Source: Streptomyces chromofuscus | Lineage (GTDB): Bacteria; Actinomycetota; Actinomycetes; Streptomycetales; Streptomycetaceae | NCBI RefSeq assembly: GCF_015160875.1 | Contig: NZ_CP063374.1 | Location: forward strand, 3,286,001-3,350,000 | Direction: 5' to 3' | Length of the DNA stretch: 64,000 nt | Part shown: piece after piece, positions 17,375 to 25,849 of the stretch | Layout of the letters: each line of letters opens with the position of its first letter | Numbering within the stretch: the first letter of the stretch is position 1 | Made by a program: the position numbers and the translations under genes | The notes under the pieces: generated by a model | The model's input: only the letters and a program-made list of their open reading frames with translations | Database searches by the model: none | Told to the model about the DNA's origin: nothing

Positions 17375-18718
17375 ATGGCCCTCAAAATCACCGTGATCGG
17401 TACCGGTTACCTCGGCGCCACACACGCCGCGGCGATGGCCGAGCTCGGGTTCGAGGTGCTGGGGCTCGACGTCGTCCCGGAGAAGGTGGAGATGCTGCGT
17501 CGGGGCGAGGTCCCGATGTACGAGCCGGGCCTCGAGGAGCTGCTGCGCAAGCACGTCGCCGGGATCGAGGGGTCCAGCGGACGGCTGCGGTTCACCACGG
17601 ACTACGCCGAGGTGGCGGCGTTCGGCGACGTGCACTTCGTCTGCGTGAACACCCCGCAGAAGCACGGCGAGTACGCCTGCGACATGAGCTACGTCGACTC
17701 CGCCTTCGCCTCCCTCGCCCCGCATCTGACGGGCCCGGCTCTGGTCGTCGGCAAGTCGACCGTACCCGTGGGCTCCGCCGACCGTCTCGCCGCCTACCTC
17801 ACCGAGCACGCGCCGGCCGGGGCGGACGCCGAGCTGGCCTGGAACCCGGAGTTCCTGCGCGAGGGGTTCGCCGTGCAGGACACCCTGCGACCGGACCGGA
17901 TCGTGGTCGGCGTGCACAGCGACCGGGCCGAGAAGCTGCTGCGGGAGGTATACGCGACGCCGGTCGCCGAGGGGTCGCCGTTCGTGGTGACCGACTTCCC
18001 GACCGCCGAGTTGGTGAAGACCTCCGCGAACTCCTTCCTCGCCACCAAGATCTCCTTCATCAACGCGATGGCGGAGGTGTGCGAGGCCGCGGGCGGCGAC
18101 GTGGTGAAGCTGGCGGAGGCGATCGGGTACGACGACCGGATCGGCAAGAAGTTCCTGCGGGCCGGGATCGGCTTCGGCGGCGGCTGCCTGCCGAAGGACA
18201 TCCGGGCGTTCATGGCGCGCGCCGGTGAGCTGGGGGCCGACCAGGCGCTGACCTTCCTGCGGGAGATCGACTCCATCAACATGCGGCGGCGCGGGCAGAT
18301 GGTCGAGATGGCGCGGGAGGCGCTCGGCGGCGGGTCCTTCCTGGGCAAGCGGGTGGCGGTGCTCGGCGCCGCGTTCAAGCCCGACTCGGACGACGTCCGT
18401 GACTCGCCCGCGCTGAACGTCGCCGGGCAGATCCACCTCCAGGGCGGCCAGGTGACGGTCTACGACCCGAAGGGCATGGCCAACGCCCGGCGCCTCTTCC
18501 CCACGCTGGGGTACGCCGACTCGGCTCGGGCGGCGGTACGGGGTGCCGACGTCGTGCTGCACCTGACGGAGTGGCGGGAGTTCCGCGAGCTCGACCCGGC
18601 CGCGCTGGGCGAGGTCGCGCAGTCCCGCGTCATCCTGGACGGCCGCAACGCCCTCGACCCGGAGCTGTGGCGGCGGGCGGGGTGGTCGTACCGAGCGATG
18701 GGCCGCCCGACCGCCTGA
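17375..18718 (+). CDS. UDP-glucose 6-dehydrogenase
   Basis: A 447-residue NAD-dependent UDP-sugar dehydrogenase that oxidises UDP-glucose to UDP-glucuronate in the cytoplasm. It shows the N-terminal ITVIGTGYLGATHAA nucleotide-binding motif and VNTPQK. The catalytic Cys is in GIGFGGGCLPKD (about residue 272), and the C-terminal binding region has VAVLGAAFKPDSDDVRDSP. ATG 17375 has GTGGAG five nt upstream. The product supplies uronic acid for envelope polymers, in keeping with the LCP/GT genes 5 kb away. A 38-bp tandem repeat array follows its stop within 60 bp. The related GDP-mannose dehydrogenases are a less likely reading. Confidence 0.92.
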   Translation: MALKITVIGTGYLGATHAAAMAELGFEVLGLDVVPEKVEMLRRGEVPMYEPGLEELLRKHVAGIEGSSGRLRFTTDYAEVAAFGDVHFVCVNTPQKHGEYACDMSYVDSAFASLAPHLTGPALVVGKSTVPVGSADRLAAYLTEHAPAGADAELAWNPEFLREGFAVQDTLRPDRIVVGVHSDRAEKLLREVYATPVAEGSPFVVTDFPTAELVKTSANSFLATKISFINAMAEVCEAAGGDVVKLAEAIGYDDRIGKKFLRAGIGFGGGCLPKDIRAFMARAGELGADQALTFLREIDSINMRRRGQMVEMAREALGGGSFLGKRVAVLGAAFKPDSDDVRDSPALNVAGQIHLQGGQVTVYDPKGMANARRLFPTLGYADSARAAVRGADVVLHLTEWREFRELDPAALGEVAQSRVILDGRNALDPELWRRAGWSYRAMGRPTA

Positions 18719-18778
18719 CGGACCGACGGACGACACCGCTCGGGCGAGCGCCTGGCCTTGGACGCCGGGCGCAACCGT

Positions 18779-19100
18779 GAGGCCGAGCGCCTGACCCCGG
18801 ACGTCGGCGCAACCGTGAGGCCGAGCGCCTGACCCCGGACGTCGGCGCAACCGTGAGGCCGAGCGCCTGACCCCGGACGTCGGCGCAACCGTGAGGCCGA
18901 GCGCCTGACCCCGGACGTCGGCGCAACCGTGAGGCCGAGCGCCTGACCCCGGACGTCGGCGCAACCGTGAGGCCGAGCGCCTGACCCCGGACGTCGGCGC
19001 AACCGTGAGGCCGAGCGCCTGACCCCGGACGTCGGCGCAACCGTGAGGCCGAGCGCCTGACCCCGGACGTCGGCGCAACCGTGAGGCCGAGCGCCCGACC
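18779..19100. repeat. 38-bp tandem repeat array (8 identical copies)
   Basis: Units begin at 18779, 18817, 18855, 18893, 18931, 18969, 19007 and 19045, and a ninth, truncated one at 19083. Each begins GAGGCCGAGCGCCTGACC and ends GCGCAACCGT. The eight copies look identical base for base, which implies recent amplification or ongoing homogenisation. The period is not a multiple of three, so apparent 38-residue protein repeats in all frames are an artefact. The array starts 61 bp after the UDP-glucose dehydrogenase stop. Confidence 0.97.
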
Positions 19101-19444
19101 GGGACACCGGGCGTGAGCGTTCGGTCGAGCGCCGACCGGACGACGGGCAGAACCTGTTGGGGCGACCATCCGACCCGGGGAGTACGGGCAACGCCGTCGG
19201 CCGAGCGCCCCGCACGGACGACGGGCGACACCGTTCGGTCGGCCGTCCGGCCGGGGCAGAACCGATGGGCCGACCACCTGGCGCGCACACCCGGCGACAC
19301 CATCCAGCCGACCGCTCGGCCGGACGACGGGCGCAATCGCTGAGCCGACCACCCGGCCCGCACACCGGGCGACGCCGTTCAGACGATCGCCTGGGCGGAC
19401 GACGGGCGGAACCGTGGGCCGAGCGCCCGCCCCCAGCGGCGGGC
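19101..19444. other. Degenerate continuation of the 38-bp array
   Basis: Sequence such as GGGCGACACCGTTCGGTCGG, CGGCGACACCATCCAGCCGA and GGGCGACGCCGTTCAGACGA recurs at roughly 35-45 bp. These look like old, diverged copies of the repeat family next to the homogenised core. No gene or promoter is recognisable. Confidence 0.55.
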
Positions 19445-19485
19445 GACGCCGGTTCGGCCGAGGCTCAGTCGGCCGAACCGGCGTC
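19445..19485. terminator. Strong bidirectional hairpin terminator
   Basis: A perfect 17-bp stem (left arm GACGCCGGTTCGGCCGA, 19445-19461; right arm 19469-19485) encloses the loop GGCTCAG. It lies 30 bp beyond the stop of the minus-strand CGNR gene and at the far end of the repeat region following the UDP-glucose dehydrogenase gene. It can therefore end transcripts from both sides. Confidence 0.85.
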
Positions 19486-19515
19486 TTCACGCATTCTGCA
19501 CCACCGGCCCGCCCC

Positions 19516-20022
19516 TCAGGCGCCCTTCGCCCGGTACCGCCGCATCTTCGCGCGCGCCCCGCAGACCGCCATCGAGCACCAGCGGCCACGGCCGGCCGGG
19601 CTGCGGTCGTAGTAGGCCCAGTGGCAGTCGGGCAGCTCGCACGCCTTCAGCCGCTGCCAGGTGCCCTCGGTGAGCGCCTGTGCGACCGCCCCGGCCACTC
19701 GTGACAGCAGCGGCCCCTCCTCGACCGGCGTGAGGCGCGCCGACCCGTCCCGTGCGTCGACGGCCACGTAGAGCGGCGCGCGCGCCAGGAGGTCGCCCAG
19801 CGGGGTCACCGCGCGGTGCGGGGGGTGCCCGGCGTGCGCGAGGCAGGCGGCGCGCAGGGATTCGCGCAGCTCGCGCGCCTGCGCCAGGTCCCGTTCACCG
19901 ATCCCGAAGGGCGTCCTGCCCTCGGCCGTGTCGAGCGCGTCCCTGCCCGATTCCAGGTCGACGGTGTTGACCAGGGCCTCCACCAGGGCGAGGCCGCCGG
20001 GCGCGGGCAATCTGTCGCTCAT
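19516..20022 (-). CDS. CGNR-type zinc-finger transcriptional regulator
   Basis: A 168-residue protein of the ABATE/CGNR family. The N-terminal two thirds are the helical ligand-sensing region (LALVEALVNTVDLESGRD onward). The C-terminus is a zinc-binding DNA-binding motif: CELPDCHWAYYDRSPAGRGR, then CSMAVCGAR, with CGAR in place of the more usual CGNR. ATG 20022. It is divergent from two VOC genes, with three GTTACC-type boxes in between, which suggests that it controls itself and/or them. The ligand is unknown. Confidence 0.85.
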   Translation of the reverse strand: MSDRLPAPGGLALVEALVNTVDLESGRDALDTAEGRTPFGIGERDLAQARELRESLRAACLAHAGHPPHRAVTPLGDLLARAPLYVAVDARDGSARLTPVEEGPLLSRVAGAVAQALTEGTWQRLKACELPDCHWAYYDRSPAGRGRWCSMAVCGARAKMRRYRAKGA

Positions 20023-20031
20023 GCTTGCGAC

Positions 20032-20068
20032 GTTACCCCCACTGCGCGAGCATGGGGTAACCGTTACC
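20032..20068. promoter_or_regulatory. GTTACC inverted-repeat operator candidate
   Basis: Two nested inverted repeats share one arm: GTTACCCC (20032-20039) pairs with GGGGTAAC (20054-20061), and GGTAAC (20056-20061) pairs with GTTACC (20063-20068) around a single base. The three boxes fill the 85-bp divergent gap between the CGNR regulator and the first VOC gene. Binding by the CGNR protein is inferred from position. Confidence 0.5.
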
Positions 20069-20107
20069 GGTCGATCCGGTCTATGAGTAACTCGAAGAGG
20101 AGTGGTC

Positions 20108-20467
20108 ATGGCTCTCGCGAAACTCGGTGTCGTCGTCCTGGACTGTCCCGACCCCCGCACGCTGGCCGGTTTCTACGCCGAGGTGCTGGGCGGCACGATC
20201 GAGGACAACGGCGAGTGGGTGGACCTCAAGGTCCCCGGCGGGCAGCAACTGGCCTTCCAGGCCGCCCCCGGATTCGTCCCGCCGAAGTGGCCGTCCCCCG
20301 AGCAGTCGCAGCAGTACCACCTCGACCTCACGGTCGAGGACCTGGACGCGGCCGAGGCGGGCGTGCTGGCGCTGGGCGCCCGGGTGTTGGACGCCGAGGA
20401 CCGCTCACGCACGTGGCGTGTGTACGCCGACCCGGCCGGGCACCCGTTCTGCCTCTGCGCCTGCTGA
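20108..20467 (+). CDS. VOC (glyoxalase/bleomycin-resistance) superfamily protein 1
   Basis: A 119-residue single-domain VOC protein. It has LGVVVLDCPDPRTLAGFYAE at the start, QYHLDLTVEDLDAAEAGVLA in the middle and WRVYADPAGHPFCLC at the end. The His of the HLDL strand and a late Glu/His site are typical metal ligands in this fold. It could be a glyoxalase-like enzyme or a binding/resistance protein; sequence does not decide. ATG 20108 follows GAAGAGGAG at 5 nt. It lies 16 bp upstream of a paralogue and is probably co-transcribed with it, and is divergent from the CGNR regulator. Confidence 0.85.
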   Translation: MALAKLGVVVLDCPDPRTLAGFYAEVLGGTIEDNGEWVDLKVPGGQQLAFQAAPGFVPPKWPSPEQSQQYHLDLTVEDLDAAEAGVLALGARVLDAEDRSRTWRVYADPAGHPFCLCAC

Positions 20468-20483
20468 CCCGGGAGGTAACACC

Positions 20484-20876
20484 ATGGCGCCCGTCGCACG
20501 GTTCCGCTCCGTCGTCCTCGACTGCCCCGACCCCCGCGGGCTCGCCCGCTTCTACGCCGGGATCGTCGGCGGCACCCCGGAGGACACCGATCCCGACTGG
20601 GTGGTGCTGCACGTCCCCGACGGTCCGCGTCTGGCCTTCCAGCGCGTGGACGGCCTGACGCCGCCGGAGTGGCCGCGGGCCGACCGCAACGCGCAGCAGT
20701 TCCACCTCGACATCGACGCCGGGTCCACCTGGGAGCAGGTGGACCGGGCGGAGAAGCGGGTGCTGGAACTGGGCGCGCGGGTACTGGACGCGGAGGACTA
20801 CGAGAACAAGGACTTCCGTGTCTACGCCGATCCGGCGGGGCACCCGTTCTGCCTCTGCCGGATCGAGCACGCCTGA
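20484..20876 (+). CDS. VOC (glyoxalase/bleomycin-resistance) superfamily protein 2
   Basis: A 130-residue VOC protein, clearly paralogous to the one just upstream (VVLDCPDPRGLARFYAG, QFHLDIDAG, RVYADPAGHPFCLCR). It starts at ATG 20484 behind a strong GGGAGGT. A short insertion (STWEQVDRAEKRVLELGARV) separates it from its partner. VOC proteins commonly act as dimers or as two-domain chains, so the pair might form a heterodimer; this is inference from the tandem arrangement. Confidence 0.85.
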   Translation: MAPVARFRSVVLDCPDPRGLARFYAGIVGGTPEDTDPDWVVLHVPDGPRLAFQRVDGLTPPEWPRADRNAQQFHLDIDAGSTWEQVDRAEKRVLELGARVLDAEDYENKDFRVYADPAGHPFCLCRIEHA

Positions 20877-20935
20877 CGTCGAGATCCGCGTCCCTGGCAT
20901 CGACAGCCCTCTCTTCCCGCCGCTCCCGTGGCCGC

Positions 20936-22054
20936 TCAGCCGTCCAGCTCCGCGATGCGTGCCGTCGACGGGGCGCGCCGCTCCTGGGCCGCCCGGGCGG
21001 TGGTGTCGGCCGTGCGCAGGACGCGTTGCACGTTTCCCCAGGTGAGCAGTGCCAGGTCGGTTTCCGACCAGCCGCGGCGCAGCAGCTCGGCGACGAGGTG
21101 GGGGTAGCAGGAGGCGTCGGTCAGCTCCTGCGGGTGTGCGCAGCCGGCGTCGTAGGTGCCGGACAGGCCGACGCAGCCGGGCCCGGCGACGGTGCGGACA
21201 TGGTCGAGGTGGTCGGCGACGTCCCGGACCGTCGGCCCGGTCTGCTCCGCCGTCAGCGGTACCAGGCACAGCCCCTTGGTCTTGCCCAGCCCGGCGAGCA
21301 GGTCGTCGGGGAGGTTGGCGGGGTGAGGGCGCAGGGCGCGGGCGCCGGAGCGGGTGCACAGCACGGGGGCCTTGGACGCGGCGAGAACGCGTTCGACGGT
21401 CCGGTCGGAGGCGCCGGAGAGGTCGGCGAGCACACCGAGGCGGTTCATCTCCCGCACGACCTCCTCGCCGAACCGGGTCAGCCCCGCCTCGCTCGCCCAG
21501 GAGGTGCCGTCGAGGGTCAGGATGCGCAGGCCGAGGGCGTGCAGGACGCGCAGCAGGCTCACGGAGTCGTCCAGCGCGGCGGCGGTGGCCGGGCCCAGCA
21601 GCACGGCGGTGCGGCCGCAGTTGCGGGCGTCGATGACCTGGCCGGCGGTGCGGGCCAGGCGCAGGCCCTCGGGGTGGTTGGCGATCACCGTGCGGACCAG
21701 GTCCAGCTGCTCCAGGGTCGCGCCGACGGCCCGGTCGGCGGCGAGTCCCTCGGGCAGGTGCAGCGAGCAGAACAGCGCGCCGACGTGTCCCTGCCGCATC
21801 CGGGGGACGTCGGTGTCGACGGCGATCTCCCCCAGCTCCAGGTCGTACCAGGGCAGGTGCCGCAGCGCCCACGGCAGTCCGCTGTAGCCGTCGGCGACGG
21901 GGTGGGCGGCGAGCAGGGCGTGCGCCCGGTCCAGCAGGTCGTTGTCCGGGGCGTCGACGAGGTACGGATCCGCCGGGAACGAGGGCTCCAGGGACAGGGC
22001 GTCGAACTCGCCGACCTCGGTGGGGGTGTGCAGGTCGTTCCGGAGATCGGCCAT
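20936..22054 (-). CDS. Membrane-dipeptidase (M19) homologue lacking metal ligands
   Basis: A 372-residue M19-fold protein, paralogous to the next gene upstream (shared phrases such as [23 protein letters not shown] and WGNVQRVLR). All binuclear-zinc ligands of the family appear replaced. DGHND becomes DGYSG (57-59), GAEGG becomes GPATA (156), the LSH His becomes Gly 214, FSH becomes CTR (235) and the HPRN Arg becomes Ala 246. It also lacks a roughly 50-residue segment present in the paralogue and carries about 33 extra N-terminal residues. A hydrolase activity is therefore unlikely; a binding or regulatory role is possible. ATG 22054 with GGAG six nt upstream (ATG 22066 is possible). The reading frame is intact, so it is not a decayed gene. 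Confidence 0.85.
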   Translation of the reverse strand: MADLRNDLHTPTEVGEFDALSLEPSFPADPYLVDAPDNDLLDRAHALLAAHPVADGYSGLPWALRHLPWYDLELGEIAVDTDVPRMRQGHVGALFCSLHLPEGLAADRAVGATLEQLDLVRTVIANHPEGLRLARTAGQVIDARNCGRTAVLLGPATAAALDDSVSLLRVLHALGLRILTLDGTSWASEAGLTRFGEEVVREMNRLGVLADLSGASDRTVERVLAASKAPVLCTRSGARALRPHPANLPDDLLAGLGKTKGLCLVPLTAEQTGPTVRDVADHLDHVRTVAGPGCVGLSGTYDAGCAHPQELTDASCYPHLVAELLRRGWSETDLALLTWGNVQRVLRTADTTARAAQERRAPSTARIAELDG

Positions 22055-22221
22055 GGCGGGCTCCATACATGCGCGGGCGATCGCTGTACGGTCACCGTCG
22101 CACGGGCCGCCGAAGGGCTCCTGGTGGGCGGGGCGTTCGGAGTAGGGGCGGGGCCCGGTTCAGCGACCCCGGGCCGCTGCGCCGGCCGCCCCGCCCTCGA
22201 CGACCGCCCCGCCCTCTCCGG

Positions 22222-23400
22222 TCACCCGTCGAGCGACTCGATGGTGGCGTTGGACGGCCCGCGCGTGGCCCGGAGGTCGCGGGCCACGTCCTCCGCCGCG
22301 CCCAGCACGCGCACCGCGTTCTGCCAGGTGAGCTTGGCCAGGTCGGACCGGGACCAGCCGCGGTCGATCAGCTCCGCGATCAGGTTCGGGTAACCGGACA
22401 CGTCGTTGAGGCCCTCGGGGGTGAACGCGGTGCCGTCGTAGTCGCCGCCGATGCCCAGGTGGTCGACGCCGGCCACCTCGCGCATGTGGTCGAGGTGGTC
22501 GGCGACGGTCGCCACGGTCGCGACCGGGCGCGGGGTGCGCTCCTCGAAGGCCCGGTGCACCTTCATCGCCTCGGCTGTGGTGTCGAGGTGGTGGAAGCCG
22601 TGCGCGCGCATGTTCTCGTCCGCCTCGGCCGTCCAGTCGACGGCGGCCTGGAGCACGAACTTCGGCACGAACGTCACCATGGCGACGCCCCCGTTGGCGG
22701 GGAGGCGCTCCAGGACGTCGTCGGGGATGTTGCGCGGGTGGTCGCAGACGGCGCGGGCGGAGGAGTGCGAGAAGATCACCGGCGCGGCGGAGGTGTCCAG
22801 CGCGTCCCGCATGGTCGTCGCGGCCACGTGCGAGAGGTCCACCAGCATGCCCTCGCGGTTCATCTCCCGCACCACCTCGCGGCCGAAGGCCGACAGGCCG
22901 CCCACGCCGGGCTCGTCCGTCGCGGAGTCCGCCCAGGCCACGTTGTCGTTGTGGGTGAGCGTCATGTAGCGGACGCCGAGCGCGGACAGGGCCCGCAGCG
23001 TGGCGAGGGAGTCGGCGATGGAGTGGCCGCCCTCGGCGCCCATGAGGGAGGCGATGCGGCCCTGGGCGCGCGCCGCCTCCATGTCCGCGGCCGTCAGGGC
23101 GGGCGCGAGGTCGTCCGGGTACCGGGCGAGCAATTGCCGTACGCAGTCGATCTGTTCCAGCGTCGCGGGCACCGCGTCGGGCAGGTCCGAGCGGACGTAC
23201 ACCGACCAGTACTGCGCCCCGACCCCGCCCCGGCGCAGCCTTGGCAGGTCGGTGTGCAGGTGTGCGCCCTGGGGAGCGGCGATGTCCCGGGCGTCGAGGT
23301 CGTAGCGGACCTGCTCGCGCAGCGCCCACGGCAGGTCGTTGTGCCCGTCGACCACCGGGAACTCGCGCAGCAGTTCCCGGGCCTCGTCCAGTGCGGTCAT
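22222..23400 (-). CDS. Membrane (renal-type) dipeptidase, M19 family
   Basis: A 392-residue zinc dipeptidase. Predicted metal ligands are intact: His20 and Asp22 in DGHNDLPW, Glu123 in MGAEGGHS, His191 in VDLSHVA and His212 in IFSHSS; the substrate-binding Arg is at 223 in HPRN, and GGDYDGT near the C-terminus holds the catalytic Asp. It should hydrolyse dipeptides, including L-D types. From memory this corresponds to the structurally studied S. coelicolor Sco3058, the close bacterial relative of human renal dipeptidase. No signal peptide, so cytoplasmic. ATG 23400 with GGGGG six nt upstream. The paralogue without ligands follows 167 bp downstream. Confidence 0.93.
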   Translation of the reverse strand: MTALDEARELLREFPVVDGHNDLPWALREQVRYDLDARDIAAPQGAHLHTDLPRLRRGGVGAQYWSVYVRSDLPDAVPATLEQIDCVRQLLARYPDDLAPALTAADMEAARAQGRIASLMGAEGGHSIADSLATLRALSALGVRYMTLTHNDNVAWADSATDEPGVGGLSAFGREVVREMNREGMLVDLSHVAATTMRDALDTSAAPVIFSHSSARAVCDHPRNIPDDVLERLPANGGVAMVTFVPKFVLQAAVDWTAEADENMRAHGFHHLDTTAEAMKVHRAFEERTPRPVATVATVADHLDHMREVAGVDHLGIGGDYDGTAFTPEGLNDVSGYPNLIAELIDRGWSRSDLAKLTWQNAVRVLGAAEDVARDLRATRGPSNATIESLDG

Positions 23401-23447
23401 CGCCGTCCCCCTGTTTGTCGCCATCGGTTGTCCGAACGTCCTCACCG

Positions 23448-23972
23448 TCAGTTGCCGAAGCCGAAGCCGCCGCCCGCGCCCTCGACCTTGGCGCGCAGGC
23501 GCTTGCCCTTCTCGGTGGCCTGGTCGTTCAGCTCCTGCTGGAAGTCGCGCATCCGGCCGAGGAGCTCCTCGTCGTGGGCGGCGAGGATACGGGCCGCGAG
23601 CAGGCCGGCGTTGCGGGCGCCCGCGACCGAGACCGTGGCGACCGGCACACCGGCCGGCATCTGCACGATGGACAGGAGGCTGTCCATGCCGTCCAGGTAC
23701 TTCAGCGGGACGGGGACGCCGATCACCGGCAGCGGGGTCACGGACGCGAGCATGCCCGGCAGATGGGCGGCGCCGCCCGCCCCGGCGATGATCACCTTCA
23801 GCCCTCGGTCCGCGGCCTGCTCGCCGTAGGTGACCATCTCGCGGGGCATGCGGTGCGCGGAGACGACGTCGACCTCGTAGGCGATCTCGAACTCGTCCAG
23901 GGCCTTGGCGGCGGCCTCCATGACGGGCCAGTCGGAGTCCGACCCCATGACGATGCCAACAACGGGGCTCAT
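23448..23972 (-). CDS. purE: N5-carboxyaminoimidazole ribonucleotide mutase (PurE)
   Basis: A 174-residue class I PurE, converting N5-CAIR to CAIR in de novo purine synthesis. Signature motifs are [13 protein letters not shown] at the N-terminus, [11 protein letters not shown] with the catalytic His, and [11 protein letters not shown]. The start ATG 23972 overlaps the purK stop by 4 bp (ATGA), a standard translational coupling. The last residues [10 protein letters not shown] extend slightly beyond the usual end. Confidence 0.97.
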   Translation of the reverse strand: MSPVVGIVMGSDSDWPVMEAAAKALDEFEIAYEVDVVSAHRMPREMVTYGEQAADRGLKVIIAGAGGAAHLPGMLASVTPLPVIGVPVPLKYLDGMDSLLSIVQMPAGVPVATVSVAGARNAGLLAARILAAHDEELLGRMRDFQQELNDQATEKGKRLRAKVEGAGGGFGFGN

Positions 23973-25108
23973 TCGGTGATCGTGCCTCTCAGGTAGCCGG
24001 CAGCGTGACGTGCGCGCTCGAGAACGTCGTCCAGGTCGTCGCCGTAGGTGTTGACGTGGCCGACCTTGCGGCCGGGCTTCACGTCCTTGCCGTACATGTG
24101 GATCTTCAGCTTGGGGTCGCGGGCCATGCAGTGCAGGTACGCGGAGTACATGTCGAGGTAGTCGCCGCCGAGGACGTTGACCATGACCGTCCACTTCGCA
24201 CGCGGACGCGGGTCGCCGAGCGGGAGGTCCAGGACGGCCCGGACGTGGTTGGCGAACTGGGACGTGATGGCGCCGTCCATCGACCAGTGACCGGAGTTGT
24301 GCGGTCGCATCGCCAGTTCGTTGACCAGGATCCGTCCGTCGCGGGTCTGGAACAGCTCGACGGCGAGGTGGCCGACGACGCCGAGTTCCTTGGCGATGTC
24401 CAGCGCCATCCGCTCGGCCTCGAGGGCGAGGGCCTCGTCGAGGTCGGGGGCGGGCGCGATGACCGTGTCGCAGACGCCGTCGACCTGGCGGGACTCGACG
24501 ACGGGGTACGCGACCGCCTGGCCGTGCGGGGAGCGGACGACGTTCGCCGCGAGCTCCCGTACGAAGTCGACCTTCTCCTCGGCGAGGACGGGGACACCGG
24601 CGCGGAACGGCTCGGCGGCCTCCTCCACGGAGTCCACGACCCACACGCCCTTGCCGTCGTAGCCACCGCGGACGGTCTTGAGGACGACGGGGAAGCCGTC
24701 GCCCTCCTGCGCGAACGCGGCGACGTCCTGCGGGTCGCTCACGATGCGGTGGCGCGGACACGGCACGCCGATCGCGTCGAGCTTCGCGCGCATCACGCCC
24801 TTGTCCTGGGCGTGCACGAGCGCGTCGGGCCCGGGGCGCACGGGAATGCCGTCCGCCTCCAGGGCGCGTAGGTGCTCGGTGGGTACGTGTTCGTGATCGA
24901 ACGTGATCACGTCGCACCCGCGCGCGAAGTCACGCAGCGTGTCGAGGTCGCGATAGTCGCCGACGACGACATCGCAGACCACCTGCGCCGCGGAATCCTG
25001 CGGGGTGTCACTGAGGAGCTTGAACCTGATGCCCAACGGGATGCCCGCCTCGTGCGTCATACGCGCGAGCTGGCCCCCGCCGACCATGCCGACTACCGGG
25101 AACGTCAC
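23969..25108 (-). CDS. purK: N5-carboxyaminoimidazole ribonucleotide synthase (PurK)
   Basis: A 379-residue ATP-grasp enzyme that makes N5-CAIR from AIR, bicarbonate and ATP, handing it to PurE. The N-terminus is [16 protein letters not shown]. The ATP-grasp region shows [17 protein letters not shown] and VLAEEKVDF, and [14 protein letters not shown] is the family's metal/substrate loop. The start is GTG 25108, after CTGGGGGC. It is coupled to purE by a 4-bp overlap. It is divergent from the gtrA-type gene across 141 bp. Confidence 0.97.
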   Translation of the reverse strand: MTFPVVGMVGGGQLARMTHEAGIPLGIRFKLLSDTPQDSAAQVVCDVVVGDYRDLDTLRDFARGCDVITFDHEHVPTEHLRALEADGIPVRPGPDALVHAQDKGVMRAKLDAIGVPCPRHRIVSDPQDVAAFAQEGDGFPVVLKTVRGGYDGKGVWVVDSVEEAAEPFRAGVPVLAEEKVDFVRELAANVVRSPHGQAVAYPVVESRQVDGVCDTVIAPAPDLDEALALEAERMALDIAKELGVVGHLAVELFQTRDGRILVNELAMRPHNSGHWSMDGAITSQFANHVRAVLDLPLGDPRPRAKWTVMVNVLGGDYLDMYSAYLHCMARDPKLKIHMYGKDVKPGRKVGHVNTYGDDLDDVLERARHAAGYLRGTITE

Positions 25109-25249
25109 GCCCCCAGGGTATCGGCCACTCCGGGTGGGCCGGTTTCCGCCTCCTTCGACGGCCGTGACGTCATCCACAGGCGATCACAGAAGCGCGGTGG
25201 TTAGCATGGCGGAGTTGACGGAACCGACCGACTGGGGGCCTGTACGACC

Positions 25250-25789
25250 ATGGGACGTGGTTCCTCAGGGCTGCGCAGGCTCGTGCGGGAGGTCGCCAGG
25301 TTCGGCGCCGTGGGCGGCGCGGGTCTTCTCGTCAACCTCGCCGTGTTCAACCTGGTGCGGCACGTGACCGACCTCCAGGTGGTGCGCGCGAGCGTGATCG
25401 CGACGGTGGTGGCGATCGCCTTCAACTACGTGGGCTTCCGCTACTTCGCCTACCGCGACCGCGACAAGAGCGGCCGGACGAGGGAGCTGACGCTGTTCCT
25501 GCTGTTCAGCGCGGCCGGCCTGGTGGTCGAGAACGGCGTGCTGTACGCGGCGACGTACGGCTTCGGCTGGGACAGCCCGCTGCAGAGCAACGTCTTCAAG
25601 TTCCTCGGCATCGGTGTCGCGACGCTGTTCCGGTTCTGGTCCTACCGCACCTGGGTGTTCCGGGCGCTGCCGCCGCGGGAGGCCGCGGGGGTGCCGTCCC
25701 GCGCGAACGTCGTCGACAGCGTGAAGGACAGCGCGGGAGCGTTCCTGGAGGCCCCGGAGCCGGTCCGGCCGCAGCGGGCCCGGGTGTGA
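25250..25789 (+). CDS. GtrA-family membrane protein
   Basis: A 179-residue integral membrane protein with four predicted hydrophobic segments: FGAVGGAGLLVNLAVFNLV, VIATVVAIAFNYVGFRYFAY, LFLLFSAAGLVVENGVLYAA and FLGIGVATLFRFWSYRTWVF. FNYVGFRYFAY and RFWSYRTWVF are the typical GtrA end-of-helix motifs. GtrA proteins are thought to flip or present undecaprenyl-linked sugars, or to escort lipid-linked glycosylation. The C-terminal 35 residues are hydrophilic. ATG 25250, behind a rather distant GGGGG. It is transcribed convergently with the sensor kinase gene. Confidence 0.85.
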   Translation: MGRGSSGLRRLVREVARFGAVGGAGLLVNLAVFNLVRHVTDLQVVRASVIATVVAIAFNYVGFRYFAYRDRDKSGRTRELTLFLLFSAAGLVVENGVLYAATYGFGWDSPLQSNVFKFLGIGVATLFRFWSYRTWVFRALPPREAAGVPSRANVVDSVKDSAGAFLEAPEPVRPQRARV

Positions 25790-25849
25790 GACCGGGGCGC
25801 GGCCTCGGCATCAGGTCCTGCCCCTTGCCCCTGCCCCTGCCCCTGCTTC

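Noticed and set aside
18779..19100. CRISPR-like array
   Set aside because: Repeat units abut with no unique spacers, and no cas genes are near; it is a simple tandem repeat.
18630..19589. Open frames encoding 38-residue protein repeats (GSGARPHGCADVRG-like)
   Set aside because: The 38-bp array is read in all three frames in turn because its period is not divisible by three. No start signal, and the repeat is better explained as non-coding.
24005..24871. Long plus-strand frame opposite purK
   Set aside because: purK motifs and purE coupling on the minus strand are unambiguous; the plus frame has the Val/Asp/Gly-rich composition typical of antisense frames here.
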